The notes below the pieces were generated by a model. The model saw only the letters and a list, made by a program, of their open reading frames with translations, was not told the DNA's origin and searched no databases. Source: JACZUI01 sp965216725 (GTDB taxonomy: Bacteria; Actinomycetota; Acidimicrobiia; Spongiisociales; ZC4RG35). From it: a DNA stretch of 64,000 bases. Below are positions 44,275 through 52,562 of this stretch, one piece after another; position 1 is the first letter of the stretch; every line of letters begins with the position of its first letter. The DNA lies in the NCBI GenBank assembly GCA_965216725.1, contig CBDCGI010000023.1, forward strand, positions 133,642 through 197,641, in the 5' to 3' direction. Position numbers and translations under genes: made by a program.

Positions 44275-45167
44275 TCGTCGAACCCCACGAACTGGATTTC
44301 GGGCACCAGCATGGTGCCGGTTTCCCGGAAAACACGGTCTTTGACCTCGCTCACCAGGCTTCGGATGTCCTCCGACGTCGCCTTGGGGCCAGCCACGAAG
44401 AAGTTGGCGTGCTTATCGGAGACTGAGACGTCGCCACGGCGCAAACCCTTGAGACCCAGCCGATCGATCAGCTCTCCCGCCGCGATGTGATCAGGATTCT
44501 TGAACACACTTCCGGCATTCAGAGTCCCACCCGGCTGGTGTTCCTTGCGCCAACGGGTTATCTCACGCAATCGGTCCTTGGCGACAGAGAGGTCGCCCTC
44601 AATGGTTGCGAATACTGCAGAGATCACTATCTGTGTGGCTTTCAGATTCGTCTCCCGGTATGACATCTCGAGATCGACCGGGCTGGAGCGTGTCGTATCG
44701 GCATCCTCGAGATCAAAGATCACCGCCTCCACGAGCACATCCTTGGTCTCCTGGGAGAAACAGCCGGCGTTCTGTCGGACTGCGCCACCCACCGATCCCG
44801 GTATGCCGACGAAGAACTCCAGGCCATACCGTCCCGCATCAACGCAAGCCCTCGCCAGCACCGGCAGCGGCAACGCCCCTCCAGCGATCACCATCTCGTC
44901 ATCGAACTCAAACGTTCGGAACTCGGGTCCCAGTCTGAGCACAAGACCCGGGAATCCCCTGTCCGATACAACGAGGTTCGATCCCCTGCCGATGATGAGC
45001 GTCGGCAGCCGCTTCAATTGCTCCATTGCGAAGATCTCCTCCAGATCAGCGACGCTGTGCACCTCCGCGAGGTAGCGAGCGGGTCCACCCGACTTGTAGG
45101 TGGTGAGCGGCCCTAGGGGCACTTGCTCCCGAACCATCCCCTCAGAAATCAGGCGTTGGAGGCTCAT
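44265..45167 (-). CDS. murB: UDP-N-acetylenolpyruvoylglucosamine reductase
   Basis: FAD enzyme that reduces UDP-GlcNAc-enolpyruvate to UDP-MurNAc, 300 residues. FAD site: LIIGRGSNLVVSDRGFPGLV; catalytic region GGAVRQNAGCFSQETKDV; NAGSVFKNPDHIAAGELID and SDKHANFFVAGPKATS of the type II class. The ATG overlaps the murC stop by four bases. It is the last reductive step before the amino-acid ligases. Confidence 0.96.
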   Translation of the reverse strand: MSLQRLISEGMVREQVPLGPLTTYKSGGPARYLAEVHSVADLEEIFAMEQLKRLPTLIIGRGSNLVVSDRGFPGLVLRLGPEFRTFEFDDEMVIAGGALPLPVLARACVDAGRYGLEFFVGIPGSVGGAVRQNAGCFSQETKDVLVEAVIFDLEDADTTRSSPVDLEMSYRETNLKATQIVISAVFATIEGDLSVAKDRLREITRWRKEHQPGGTLNAGSVFKNPDHIAAGELIDRLGLKGLRRGDVSVSDKHANFFVAGPKATSEDIRSLVSEVKDRVFRETGTMLVPEIQFVGFDEWQ

Positions 45168-46519
45168 TGCTCAGACAGTGCTGTCGCCAGTTCCGACGGG
45201 AGCAGAGTGATGTCTCCCGCCCCCATCGTCAGGACAAGGTCCCCAGGCTCGACTCTCTCAGCCAAGAACGCGGCCAACTGTGCCTTGTGCGCCACGTAGT
45301 GGGTGTCTGCACCCGCCAGCCGGGCGGCGTCGGCGATGAGAGCGCCGGTCACACCGGGCACCGGTTCCTCACGAGCCCCGTAGACGTCGGTCACGACCAC
45401 CACGTCAGCCTTGGCGAGGGCGAGACCGAACTCTCGGTGGAATCGCTCGGTACGGCTATAGAGATGTGGTTGAAACACCGCCAACACCCTGGCGGCCCCA
45501 ACGCTCATCGCCGCATCCAGCGTGGCCGCCACTTCGGTTGGATGGTGGGCGTAGTCATCGATGAGAGTGACGTCTGCGACAGTCCCGCGGTGTTCCCAAC
45601 GCCGACCCACACCTTGAAAGGAGGCGATGCCCTCTGCAGCCAGCTCCACGTCATGACCCAGGGCGGCTACTAACGCCAGTGCACCTGCTGCGTTCCTAGC
45701 TACATGCATCCCCGGTCTCGTGAGACTCACGTCGAGAGCCTTTTCGGGGCCTCTGAGAACGAACCTGCCGCCTGTCGATACCGGCGTATAGCCCTCGATT
45801 TTCCAAGTCGCTCCGGGGGTAGAGCCGTAGGTGATGGCGCCAATGCTGCTGGCCACCTGCGACGCCCCAGGGTCGTCGGCGCAAGCAACCACGGGACCCT
45901 CGACATGGCCGGCGACGGCCACGAAGCTCTGCAACAGATCTGATTCGGACCCGAAGTGCTCGACATGTTCAGGTTCGACGTTGGTCACCACCAGTCCGAC
46001 CAGGCTGAGGCTCTCGAATGTTCGGAACGCCTCATCGGCTTCGATGACCAGGAGGTCGTCTCTTCCAAAATGACCGTTGGTTCCTAGCGTGGCGAGGTCG
46101 CCCCCGACGATGAAAGAGGGATCCATGCCGGTGGCGCGAAGCGCGGTTATCAACAGCGAGGTTGTCGTTGTCTTGCCGTGGGTGCCCGTCGCGCCGACGG
46201 TAGGAAAGCGCTCAGTCAGAGCTGCCAAAATCTCTGGCCGGCCCCACACCGGAACTCCGGCATCCCGTGCCGCGGCGACCTCCGGGTCGAAGTCAGGAAC
46301 CGCTGAAGAGACAACAACCAGATCTGAGCCCGCCGCCACTTCCGGTCGATGGCCCGTATGGGTCTCGACACCAAGATCAGTCAGACGATCCAAGGTAGAT
46401 CCGCCCCGGAGGTCGGATCCCGAGAGTCGGTGACCAATCCCGACCAAAACCTTGGCGATAGCGCTCATCCCTGCGCCTCCGGCCCCCACGATGTGAATTC
46501 TCATTCCGGGATCGCTCAT
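45164..46519 (-). CDS. murC: UDP-N-acetylmuramate--L-alanine ligase
   Basis: First Mur ligase, adding L-Ala to UDP-MurNAc, 451 residues. N-terminal Rossmann HIVGAGGAGMSAIAKVLVGI, P-loop GATGTHGKTTTTSLL, the central EADEAFRTFESL and NVEPEHVEHFG (Mg-binding His), and a C-terminal DDYAHHPTEVAATLDAA with YSRTERF. Length and motifs are standard. Joined to murG and murB by four-base overlaps. Confidence 0.97.
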   Translation of the reverse strand: MSDPGMRIHIVGAGGAGMSAIAKVLVGIGHRLSGSDLRGGSTLDRLTDLGVETHTGHRPEVAAGSDLVVVSSAVPDFDPEVAAARDAGVPVWGRPEILAALTERFPTVGATGTHGKTTTTSLLITALRATGMDPSFIVGGDLATLGTNGHFGRDDLLVIEADEAFRTFESLSLVGLVVTNVEPEHVEHFGSESDLLQSFVAVAGHVEGPVVACADDPGASQVASSIGAITYGSTPGATWKIEGYTPVSTGGRFVLRGPEKALDVSLTRPGMHVARNAAGALALVAALGHDVELAAEGIASFQGVGRRWEHRGTVADVTLIDDYAHHPTEVAATLDAAMSVGAARVLAVFQPHLYSRTERFHREFGLALAKADVVVVTDVYGAREEPVPGVTGALIADAARLAGADTHYVAHKAQLAAFLAERVEPGDLVLTMGAGDITLLPSELATALSEQ

Positions 46520-47592
46520 GAAGCCTCCACCATCGCTTCAGCGATGGAGAGTGCTGCATTGGGCTTGGCAATCGAACGTGCGGCCTGGGCCATTTCCGTG
46601 AGGCGACCGGCGTCGAATATCAGTTCAGCGGCCCTGGCTCCAACATCCGCCGCATGAGCCTCGTCGATCACCAACGACGCTCCCGCATCCTCGAGGAACC
46701 TGGCGTTTGCCCTTTGGTGCCCTGAGGAACCGAACTCGCCAGGGATGAGGATGGAGGGTGTGCCGGTAGCCGTGAGCTCTGCGATGCCACCTCCAGCTCT
46801 GGCCACCACCAGGTCGGAGACGGCATAGAAATCGGCCATGTCGTTTTCGAAGCTCATGACGATCCACTTAAGGCGGGCTCGCGTCGCAAGCTGGCTCATT
46901 CGCTGCTGGTCGCGCTCACCCGCGATGTGGACAACTTGAATCTCTCCAGCATCCCAGTGGAGCAAGCCCGCGGCCACCGCATCGTTGATGGCCGAGGCGC
47001 CCAGAGAGCCCCCAAATACCCCAAGCACCGGGACGCCGTCGCTGAGCCCGTATCGAGTCAGGGCACGAGCGCGGGTCCGGGAGCGATCGAACTCTCGAAT
47101 GCTCTTCCGCACCGGGTTACCCACCCACTCGCCCCGCGCCAGGCCCTTGGTATCGGGAAATGAGACGAATTGGCGGCTGGCAAATCGACCCGCCAACCGG
47201 TTGGCCAGGCCGGCTCCGGCGTTTTGTTCGGCGACCATGAGAGCTATACCTTCTCGCCTCGCGGCCATCGCAGTTGGGATGGTTACGTAGCCACCAAGAC
47301 CAAGTGCAACCCGCACCTGTCGGTCGGCAACAAGTTGTCGGATGGCGGCTGTTGCCTTGCGCACGACTCCCGGGAGCCGGAGGTTCGACGCGCTGGCCGA
47401 TCTCTTCAGGCCTTGCAATTCGAGTCCCAGGAAATCGAAGCCCGCGGCCGGATATACCTCAGACTCCAGCCGGTCACCACCCACGTACACGATCTGGCCT
47501 TTGTTCACGCCGATATCAATCAGGCCGCGACCAACCGCCAATCCGGGGAAAACGTGCCCGCCGGTTCCGGCTGCGGCGATGAGAAAGGTCAT
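46516..47592 (-). CDS. murG: UDP-N-acetylglucosamine--undecaprenyl-PP-MurNAc-pentapeptide transferase
   Basis: Makes lipid II by adding GlcNAc to lipid I at the inner face of the membrane, 358 residues. The N-terminal GTGGHVFPGLAVGRGL and the middle VLGVFGGSLGASAINDAV are its GT-B fingerprints, with DLVVARAGGGIAELTATGTP at the UDP-GlcNAc site. ATG 47592 overlaps the ftsW stop (ATGA); the longer frame to 47760 would lie inside ftsW. Confidence 0.97.
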   Translation of the reverse strand: MTFLIAAAGTGGHVFPGLAVGRGLIDIGVNKGQIVYVGGDRLESEVYPAAGFDFLGLELQGLKRSASASNLRLPGVVRKATAAIRQLVADRQVRVALGLGGYVTIPTAMAARREGIALMVAEQNAGAGLANRLAGRFASRQFVSFPDTKGLARGEWVGNPVRKSIREFDRSRTRARALTRYGLSDGVPVLGVFGGSLGASAINDAVAAGLLHWDAGEIQVVHIAGERDQQRMSQLATRARLKWIVMSFENDMADFYAVSDLVVARAGGGIAELTATGTPSILIPGEFGSSGHQRANARFLEDAGASLVIDEAHAADVGARAAELIFDAGRLTEMAQAARSIAKPNAALSIAEAMVEAS

Positions 47593-48758
47593 GTTTTCCT
47601 CTGAACACCGCTCTGCGCAATGTTGACGAGAACACCTAAGGCGGCCATCGCCACGATCAAAGCCGTGCTCCCATACGAGACGAACGGCAAGGCAATACCG
47701 GTAATGGGGACGACCCCGAGGACTCCTCCGATGTTGACCAGGGCCTGGAACGACAGCCAAGCCGTTATCCCCACTGCGATCAACCTCCCGAACCGGTCAG
47801 GCGCTCGGGCCGCGACGACCCACCCCGCAACGCCGAGTGCGATGAACAGCAGAACTACGGTCAATGCCCCGATGAGCCCGGTCTCCTCGCCGATGATGGC
47901 AAAAATGAAGTCGGTGTGAGCGTTGGGGAGGTAGAACCATCTAGCCCGACTCGCGCCGAGCCCAACTCCGAACAGACCCCCATTGGAGAGGGCGTAATAA
48001 CCCTGGATCACCTGATAACCCTCGTCCTGAGCGTTGCCCCAAGGGTCCAGGAATCCCACCAGCCGGTCGACTCGATACTGGTCGCTGAATGCGAGCACGC
48101 TCGCCACCGCAATCGCGGCGACGGCGAGCAGAGCGATGTATCGCAGCGGCGCATCGCTGGCCAGGATCACTGCCATGGCGGCTGCGGCAATGATGATCAT
48201 GGTCCCCAAATCGGGCTGTTTCATGACAAGAACGCCCACCGTCCCCACTACGGCCGCCACCGGGATGATGAAATGCCCGAAACGCGATACGAGCTTGTGC
48301 TTCCGCTCCAGGATGAATGCCAACACGAAAACCACCGAGACCTTGGCCAACTCTGCGGGTTGGAACGAGCCAACAAACGGCACTTCCAGCCATCGCTGCG
48401 CCCCGCCGCCGACACTCCCCCAAACCAGCACCGCCCCGAGGAGGGCCACTGAGACCAAGAACGCGGGAACCGCGAGCTTCCGATAGAAGCGATATGGGAT
48501 GCGGCTGGTGATCAGCAGCGCCACTGTTCCGATTCCAACGCCGATGAGCTGGCGCTTGAAGAAGTAGAAGCGATCGGCGGCCTGGTCGATCCCAACTGCC
48601 GAACTCGCGGACTGCGTGGCACCCAGGCCAATCACAATCAGGACGACGGCAATCACGAGGAGCGCCGTGGCTATCCGGTTGTTGGACCGGAGCACCTCGG
48701 CTTTGTTTCGGGCCGCGGCCCGTGCCCTCGCTATCGACGTCACGTTGAGAACAGTCAT
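47589..48758 (-). CDS. ftsW: FtsW/RodA-family peptidoglycan polymerase of the divisome
   Basis: SEDS glycosyltransferase that polymerises lipid II at the septum with FtsI, 389 residues with about ten membrane helices. The active-site loop around FLDPWGNAQDEGYQVIQGYY and the catalytic-type Asp in KQPDLGTMIII region are present; INIGGVLGVVPITGIALPFVSYG is near the C-terminus. It stands between murD and murG as in most dcw clusters, hence FtsW rather than RodA. Confidence 0.96.
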   Translation of the reverse strand: MTVLNVTSIARARAAARNKAEVLRSNNRIATALLVIAVVLIVIGLGATQSASSAVGIDQAADRFYFFKRQLIGVGIGTVALLITSRIPYRFYRKLAVPAFLVSVALLGAVLVWGSVGGGAQRWLEVPFVGSFQPAELAKVSVVFVLAFILERKHKLVSRFGHFIIPVAAVVGTVGVLVMKQPDLGTMIIIAAAAMAVILASDAPLRYIALLAVAAIAVASVLAFSDQYRVDRLVGFLDPWGNAQDEGYQVIQGYYALSNGGLFGVGLGASRARWFYLPNAHTDFIFAIIGEETGLIGALTVVLLFIALGVAGWVVAARAPDRFGRLIAVGITAWLSFQALVNIGGVLGVVPITGIALPFVSYGSTALIVAMAALGVLVNIAQSGVQRKT

Positions 48759-50044
48759 GCGTGACCGTTCCCGGTCCTGACTAGTTCGGTGAACACCATC
48801 CCCCGCTCCTCATACGACTTGAACTGATCGAAACTGGCACCAGCCGGTGCCAGCAAGACGGTGTCCCCGGGCTCGGAGAGTCGTCGGGCAATTGCAACGG
48901 CCTCTTCGAGTGTCTCCGCCAAGAGGCCACGGTCTCCGGCTGCTTCGACCAAGAGGGGACCGGACTCCCCGATACCCACCAGCAACTTCACCGCAGGCTC
49001 TGTTGCGAGAGGCGTCAAGTCGTGCCCTTTGGCCTGACCGCCAGCGATCAATATCACTCGAGAATGCGATCGCACCGAGGCCCGGGCGGCGTGGAGGTTG
49101 GTTGCCTTGGAATCGTTGATCCACACGACTCCGTCTTCCTCCAGCACCACCTGACGCCGATGAGATCCAGGCCGAAAGGACTTTGCCGCCTCCACGATCC
49201 CCGGTGGAGTGGCCCCGCTGAATCGGGCGAGGGCCATGGCCATGATCGTGTTTGAGAGGTGAATCGGGTCCTGATCGGCGAGATCGCCAATAGCGACGGA
49301 GGTGTCCTCGACGACCAGTCTGTCCCGTTCGAGACCTCCGCCGGCGTTCGCCACGCCGGTTATCGACACCGGGTACCTGGGCCCGGGACTTTCTTCGGCG
49401 AGCGAGCTGGCGCCTTCGTCGTCGGCGTCGTAGACCAGAACGTCGCCCTCGGTTTGATTGGCGAAGATCTTTGCCTTCGCGGAGCGATAGGAGAATTCTG
49501 ATCCGTGCCAATCGAGGTGGTCGGCTGCGAGGTTTGTGATGCCGGCGGTGGTCGGGTGAAAGGACTCACAGAATCGAAGCTGGAAGCTCGAAACCTCTAC
49601 CACCAGCAGATCCGCTTCCACATCGACGTAGTCCGAAAGCGGGGCGCCGATGTTCCCAACTGCCCGCGTCCTGAGCCCGGATGCCCCGAGCATCGACGCC
49701 GTGGCCTCAGTCACCGATGTCTTTCCGTTGGTTCCCGTGATCGCCACTACCGGCAGATCCAGGTTTCGATATGCGAACTCCACCTCGCTCCAGACAGGAA
49801 GACCCCACTCCAACGAATGGACGATCGGTGCGGACCGCTCCGGGAAGCCGGGGCTGGTGATGACAAGATCGATCCCAGACAGGAGCTCAGGATCCCAGTC
49901 GCCGGCGGCAACACCCCACTCGAGGGCCTCCGGGCCCGGGAGAGGATCCTCGGTGTAGAGCGTTACTGCCATGCCTCGGGCACGGGCAAGACGGGCGGCG
50001 GCAAGTCCGGAAACGCCGGCGCCAAGCACGAGTGCCCGACTCAC
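48755..50044 (-). CDS. murD: UDP-N-acetylmuramoyl-L-alanine--D-glutamate ligase
   Basis: Adds D-Glu to UDP-MurNAc-L-Ala, 429 residues. N-terminal Rossmann segment ALVLGAGVSGLAAARLARAR, P-loop AITGTNGKTSVTEATASML, NLAADHLDWHGSEFSYRSAK with the Mg-binding His, DSKATNLHAARASV and a C-terminal LLAPAGASFDQFKSYEERG. All standard. Overlaps mraY and ftsW by four bases on each side. Confidence 0.97.
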   Translation of the reverse strand: MSRALVLGAGVSGLAAARLARARGMAVTLYTEDPLPGPEALEWGVAAGDWDPELLSGIDLVITSPGFPERSAPIVHSLEWGLPVWSEVEFAYRNLDLPVVAITGTNGKTSVTEATASMLGASGLRTRAVGNIGAPLSDYVDVEADLLVVEVSSFQLRFCESFHPTTAGITNLAADHLDWHGSEFSYRSAKAKIFANQTEGDVLVYDADDEGASSLAEESPGPRYPVSITGVANAGGGLERDRLVVEDTSVAIGDLADQDPIHLSNTIMAMALARFSGATPPGIVEAAKSFRPGSHRRQVVLEEDGVVWINDSKATNLHAARASVRSHSRVILIAGGQAKGHDLTPLATEPAVKLLVGIGESGPLLVEAAGDRGLLAETLEEAVAIARRLSEPGDTVLLAPAGASFDQFKSYEERGMVFTELVRTGNGHA

Positions 50045-51087
50045 AGCAGATCCTCCAGACGCAGGAAGTCGCCATAGAACAGGCCAAGCCCCAGTGCTAT
50101 GCCGATACCCGTCAGGATCCAGAAACGGATCACCACCACGGTCTCAGGCCACCCGCCGAGGTCGAAATGGAAATGGAGTGGGGACATCCTGAAGACGCGT
50201 CGACCGCTCATGCGAAAGCTCAGGATCTGGATCATCACCGACAATGTCTCGGCGACGAATACAGCACCCAACACCACCAGCAGAAGGTGAGTGTTGGTGA
50301 GAAGGGCAAGTGCCGCCAGTAAGCCTCCGATGCCCTGCGACCCGACATCACCCATGAAGATCTTTGCCGGGGGTGCGTTCCACCAAAGGAAGCCGAGCAA
50401 CGCGCCGAACATCGCAGCGGCGAGCACGGCCAGCTCGAGCGGATCGACTGCGTCATAGATCGTGCTGTTTCGGAATTGCCAGAAGGCGATCACGGTGTAG
50501 GAGGCAACCACCAGCGCAGATGACCCTGCGGCGAGGCCGTCCATGCCGTCGGTCAGATTGACGCCGTTGGCAGCCCCGGTGAGGATCACCAGTACCCAAA
50601 CTACGAAGAAGACTCCGAGATCGATTCCGAGAGGTCGGACGAAAGAAATCTCGGTCACTACTCCGGCATTTGTGGCGCCCCAGGCGAAGAGACCGGCGAT
50701 CACCAGTTGGCCCCCGAACTTGGCGGTCTTGGATAGCCCAAGGCTTCGCTGGTTCGAGTACTTGGAGAGGTCATCGAGGAATCCCACGAGTGCCATGCCG
50801 CCGAGGGCGAGGAGCGCCAGAAGCCCTCCAGCCTCCAGCGATCGGAACTCCACCGAGAACCCGTCCCCGATCCCGAAGCGGAGATGAGATACCACATAGC
50901 CGATCATGGCCGCGAGGACGAACACAACACCGCCCATCGTGGGCGTTCCCTGCTTGTGAGCGTGCCCCTTGATGTCCTCTTGGATGAATTGGCCGATCTC
51001 GCGACGCCGGAAGTAGCGAATCGCATACGGAGTCCCGAAGATCGAGACGAGCAAGCCGACGGCAGCACCAATGAGAAGTGATATCAC
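50041..51087 (-). CDS. mraY: Phospho-N-acetylmuramoyl-pentapeptide transferase
   Basis: Transfers phospho-MurNAc-pentapeptide from UDP to undecaprenyl phosphate, making lipid I, 348 residues with ten membrane helices. Catalytic aspartates lie in GFLDDLSKY and NLTDGMDGLAAGSSALV; a C-terminal HFHFDLGGWPETVVVIRFW loop is also typical. Starts within the last bases of murE (four-base overlap), so murF, normally between the two, is missing here. Confidence 0.97.
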   Translation of the reverse strand: MISLLIGAAVGLLVSIFGTPYAIRYFRRREIGQFIQEDIKGHAHKQGTPTMGGVVFVLAAMIGYVVSHLRFGIGDGFSVEFRSLEAGGLLALLALGGMALVGFLDDLSKYSNQRSLGLSKTAKFGGQLVIAGLFAWGATNAGVVTEISFVRPLGIDLGVFFVVWVLVILTGAANGVNLTDGMDGLAAGSSALVVASYTVIAFWQFRNSTIYDAVDPLELAVLAAAMFGALLGFLWWNAPPAKIFMGDVGSQGIGGLLAALALLTNTHLLLVVLGAVFVAETLSVMIQILSFRMSGRRVFRMSPLHFHFDLGGWPETVVVIRFWILTGIGIALGLGLFYGDFLRLEDLL

Positions 51088-52562
51088 CCGGCCGCTCCCT
51101 GCTCGCCCGCCGGAGACGGATCGGACCCAGCGCGTCCCAATACATCGCGGGCCACATCCCGGTCGTCGAAGGGGTAGATGTTTCCGCCAATCTCCTGTCC
51201 AGTCTCGTGGCCTTTGCCGAGAATCAAGATCACGTCGGCTTCGCCCGCAACTGAGATCGCGTGCTCTATCGCCTTCCGTCTGTCAAGCTCTACAAGACGT
51301 CTCTCCTCCGGTACCCCCTCGGCAACAGAGGCAGCAATCTCAGCAGGATCCTCCGTCCGCGGATTGTCGCTGGTGACAACCACGAGATCCGCCGACGCGG
51401 CCGCGCTTCCCATGCCCACTCTCTTCTCAGCGTCCCTGTCTCCGCCGGCCCCTACCACGACGATCACCCGCCCTTCGGAGAACTGCTGCCCTGCGGAGAC
51501 CGCGGAGGCGACCGAGGCCGGCGTGTGCGCGTAGTCGACGATCACTCGAGGGTCGCGTCCTTCCGAAACCAACTCGAACCTTCCCGGAACCCCGGCAAGG
51601 CGGGGCACGGCATCGAGCATCTCATCCATTTCCAGCCCCAGTGCGTCACCACAGCCGACAGCAATCGCCACGTTCTGAACGTTGAAGGAACCAATGACCT
51701 TCGTCGCCAGGCGGTGATGGCGACCCCTCTCGACAAGAGTGAACTCGCTTCCCCCGGCCGTCGTCCTCATCTCAACGACGAGGAAGTCACCGTCGGCGCC
51801 CACTTTGGTCAACGGGACAGAAACCTCATCAGCAAGTGATCGTCCGAATTCATCATCGATGTTGATAACGGCGTTCTCGACCGTGTAATCGGTGAAGAGC
51901 CGCCTCTTGGCTGCTCCATAAGCCTCCATGTGGCCGTGAAAGTCGAGATGGTCTTGGGTGAGGTTGGTAAACGCCGCGACGGCGAATCGAGTGCCCGAGA
52001 CCCGGCCCAACTCCAGCGCATGGGAAGAGACCTCGGCGGCCACTGCGTCCGCTCCACTGTCTCGCATCGTGGCCAGCAGACGTTGGAAATCTGTCGCCTC
52101 CGGAGTGGTACGGGTCGTTGCGAAATGACGGTCTCCGAGTCTGGTGGCGATCGTGCCGATGAGACCCGCACTCCGCCCAGTTGCCGTGAGGATCGACTCT
52201 ACGAAGTGGGTCACGGTCGTCTTGCCGTTGGTGCCTGTGACGCCAACGACCGACACGTCATTCGAGGGCCATCCGTGCACGGCTGCGGCCAACGGTCCCA
52301 GGGCCCGCCGAGTGTCAGCAACCATCAGCCGGGTCGCCGTCGTCTCCACCGGTTTGCTCACACAAACCGCAGGAGCGCCTGCCGCAACGGCCTGGTCAAC
52401 GAAGTCGTGGCCGTCGTATCTGGCACCGACCATCGCCACATAGAGACTCTCCTCGTCCACCTGGCGAGAGTCGTGAGTGGCATCGGAGACGGTCAGGTCC
52501 CCGTTCCCCGAGACGATTCCGCCAACTTCCCGGGCAAGGGCTTCGATGGTTTCAGGAGCCAT
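51084..52562 (-). CDS. murE: UDP-N-acetylmuramoylalanyl-D-glutamate--2,6-diaminopimelate ligase
   Basis: Third Mur ligase, adding the diamino acid, 492 residues. P-loop GVTGTNGKTTVTHFVESIL, TPEATDFQRLLATMRDSG, NLTQDHLDFHGHMEAYGAAK and YAHTPASVASAVSAG. The specificity motif reads DNPR (TSDNPRTEDPAEI), pointing to meso-diaminopimelate as the added residue. ATG 52562 overlaps the ftsI stop by 11 bases; a longer frame to 52685 would be inside ftsI. It is not fused to murF. Confidence 0.96.
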   Translation of the reverse strand: MAPETIEALAREVGGIVSGNGDLTVSDATHDSRQVDEESLYVAMVGARYDGHDFVDQAVAAGAPAVCVSKPVETTATRLMVADTRRALGPLAAAVHGWPSNDVSVVGVTGTNGKTTVTHFVESILTATGRSAGLIGTIATRLGDRHFATTRTTPEATDFQRLLATMRDSGADAVAAEVSSHALELGRVSGTRFAVAAFTNLTQDHLDFHGHMEAYGAAKRRLFTDYTVENAVINIDDEFGRSLADEVSVPLTKVGADGDFLVVEMRTTAGGSEFTLVERGRHHRLATKVIGSFNVQNVAIAVGCGDALGLEMDEMLDAVPRLAGVPGRFELVSEGRDPRVIVDYAHTPASVASAVSAGQQFSEGRVIVVVGAGGDRDAEKRVGMGSAAASADLVVVTSDNPRTEDPAEIAASVAEGVPEERRLVELDRRKAIEHAISVAGEADVILILGKGHETGQEIGGNIYPFDDRDVARDVLGRAGSDPSPAGEQGAAG

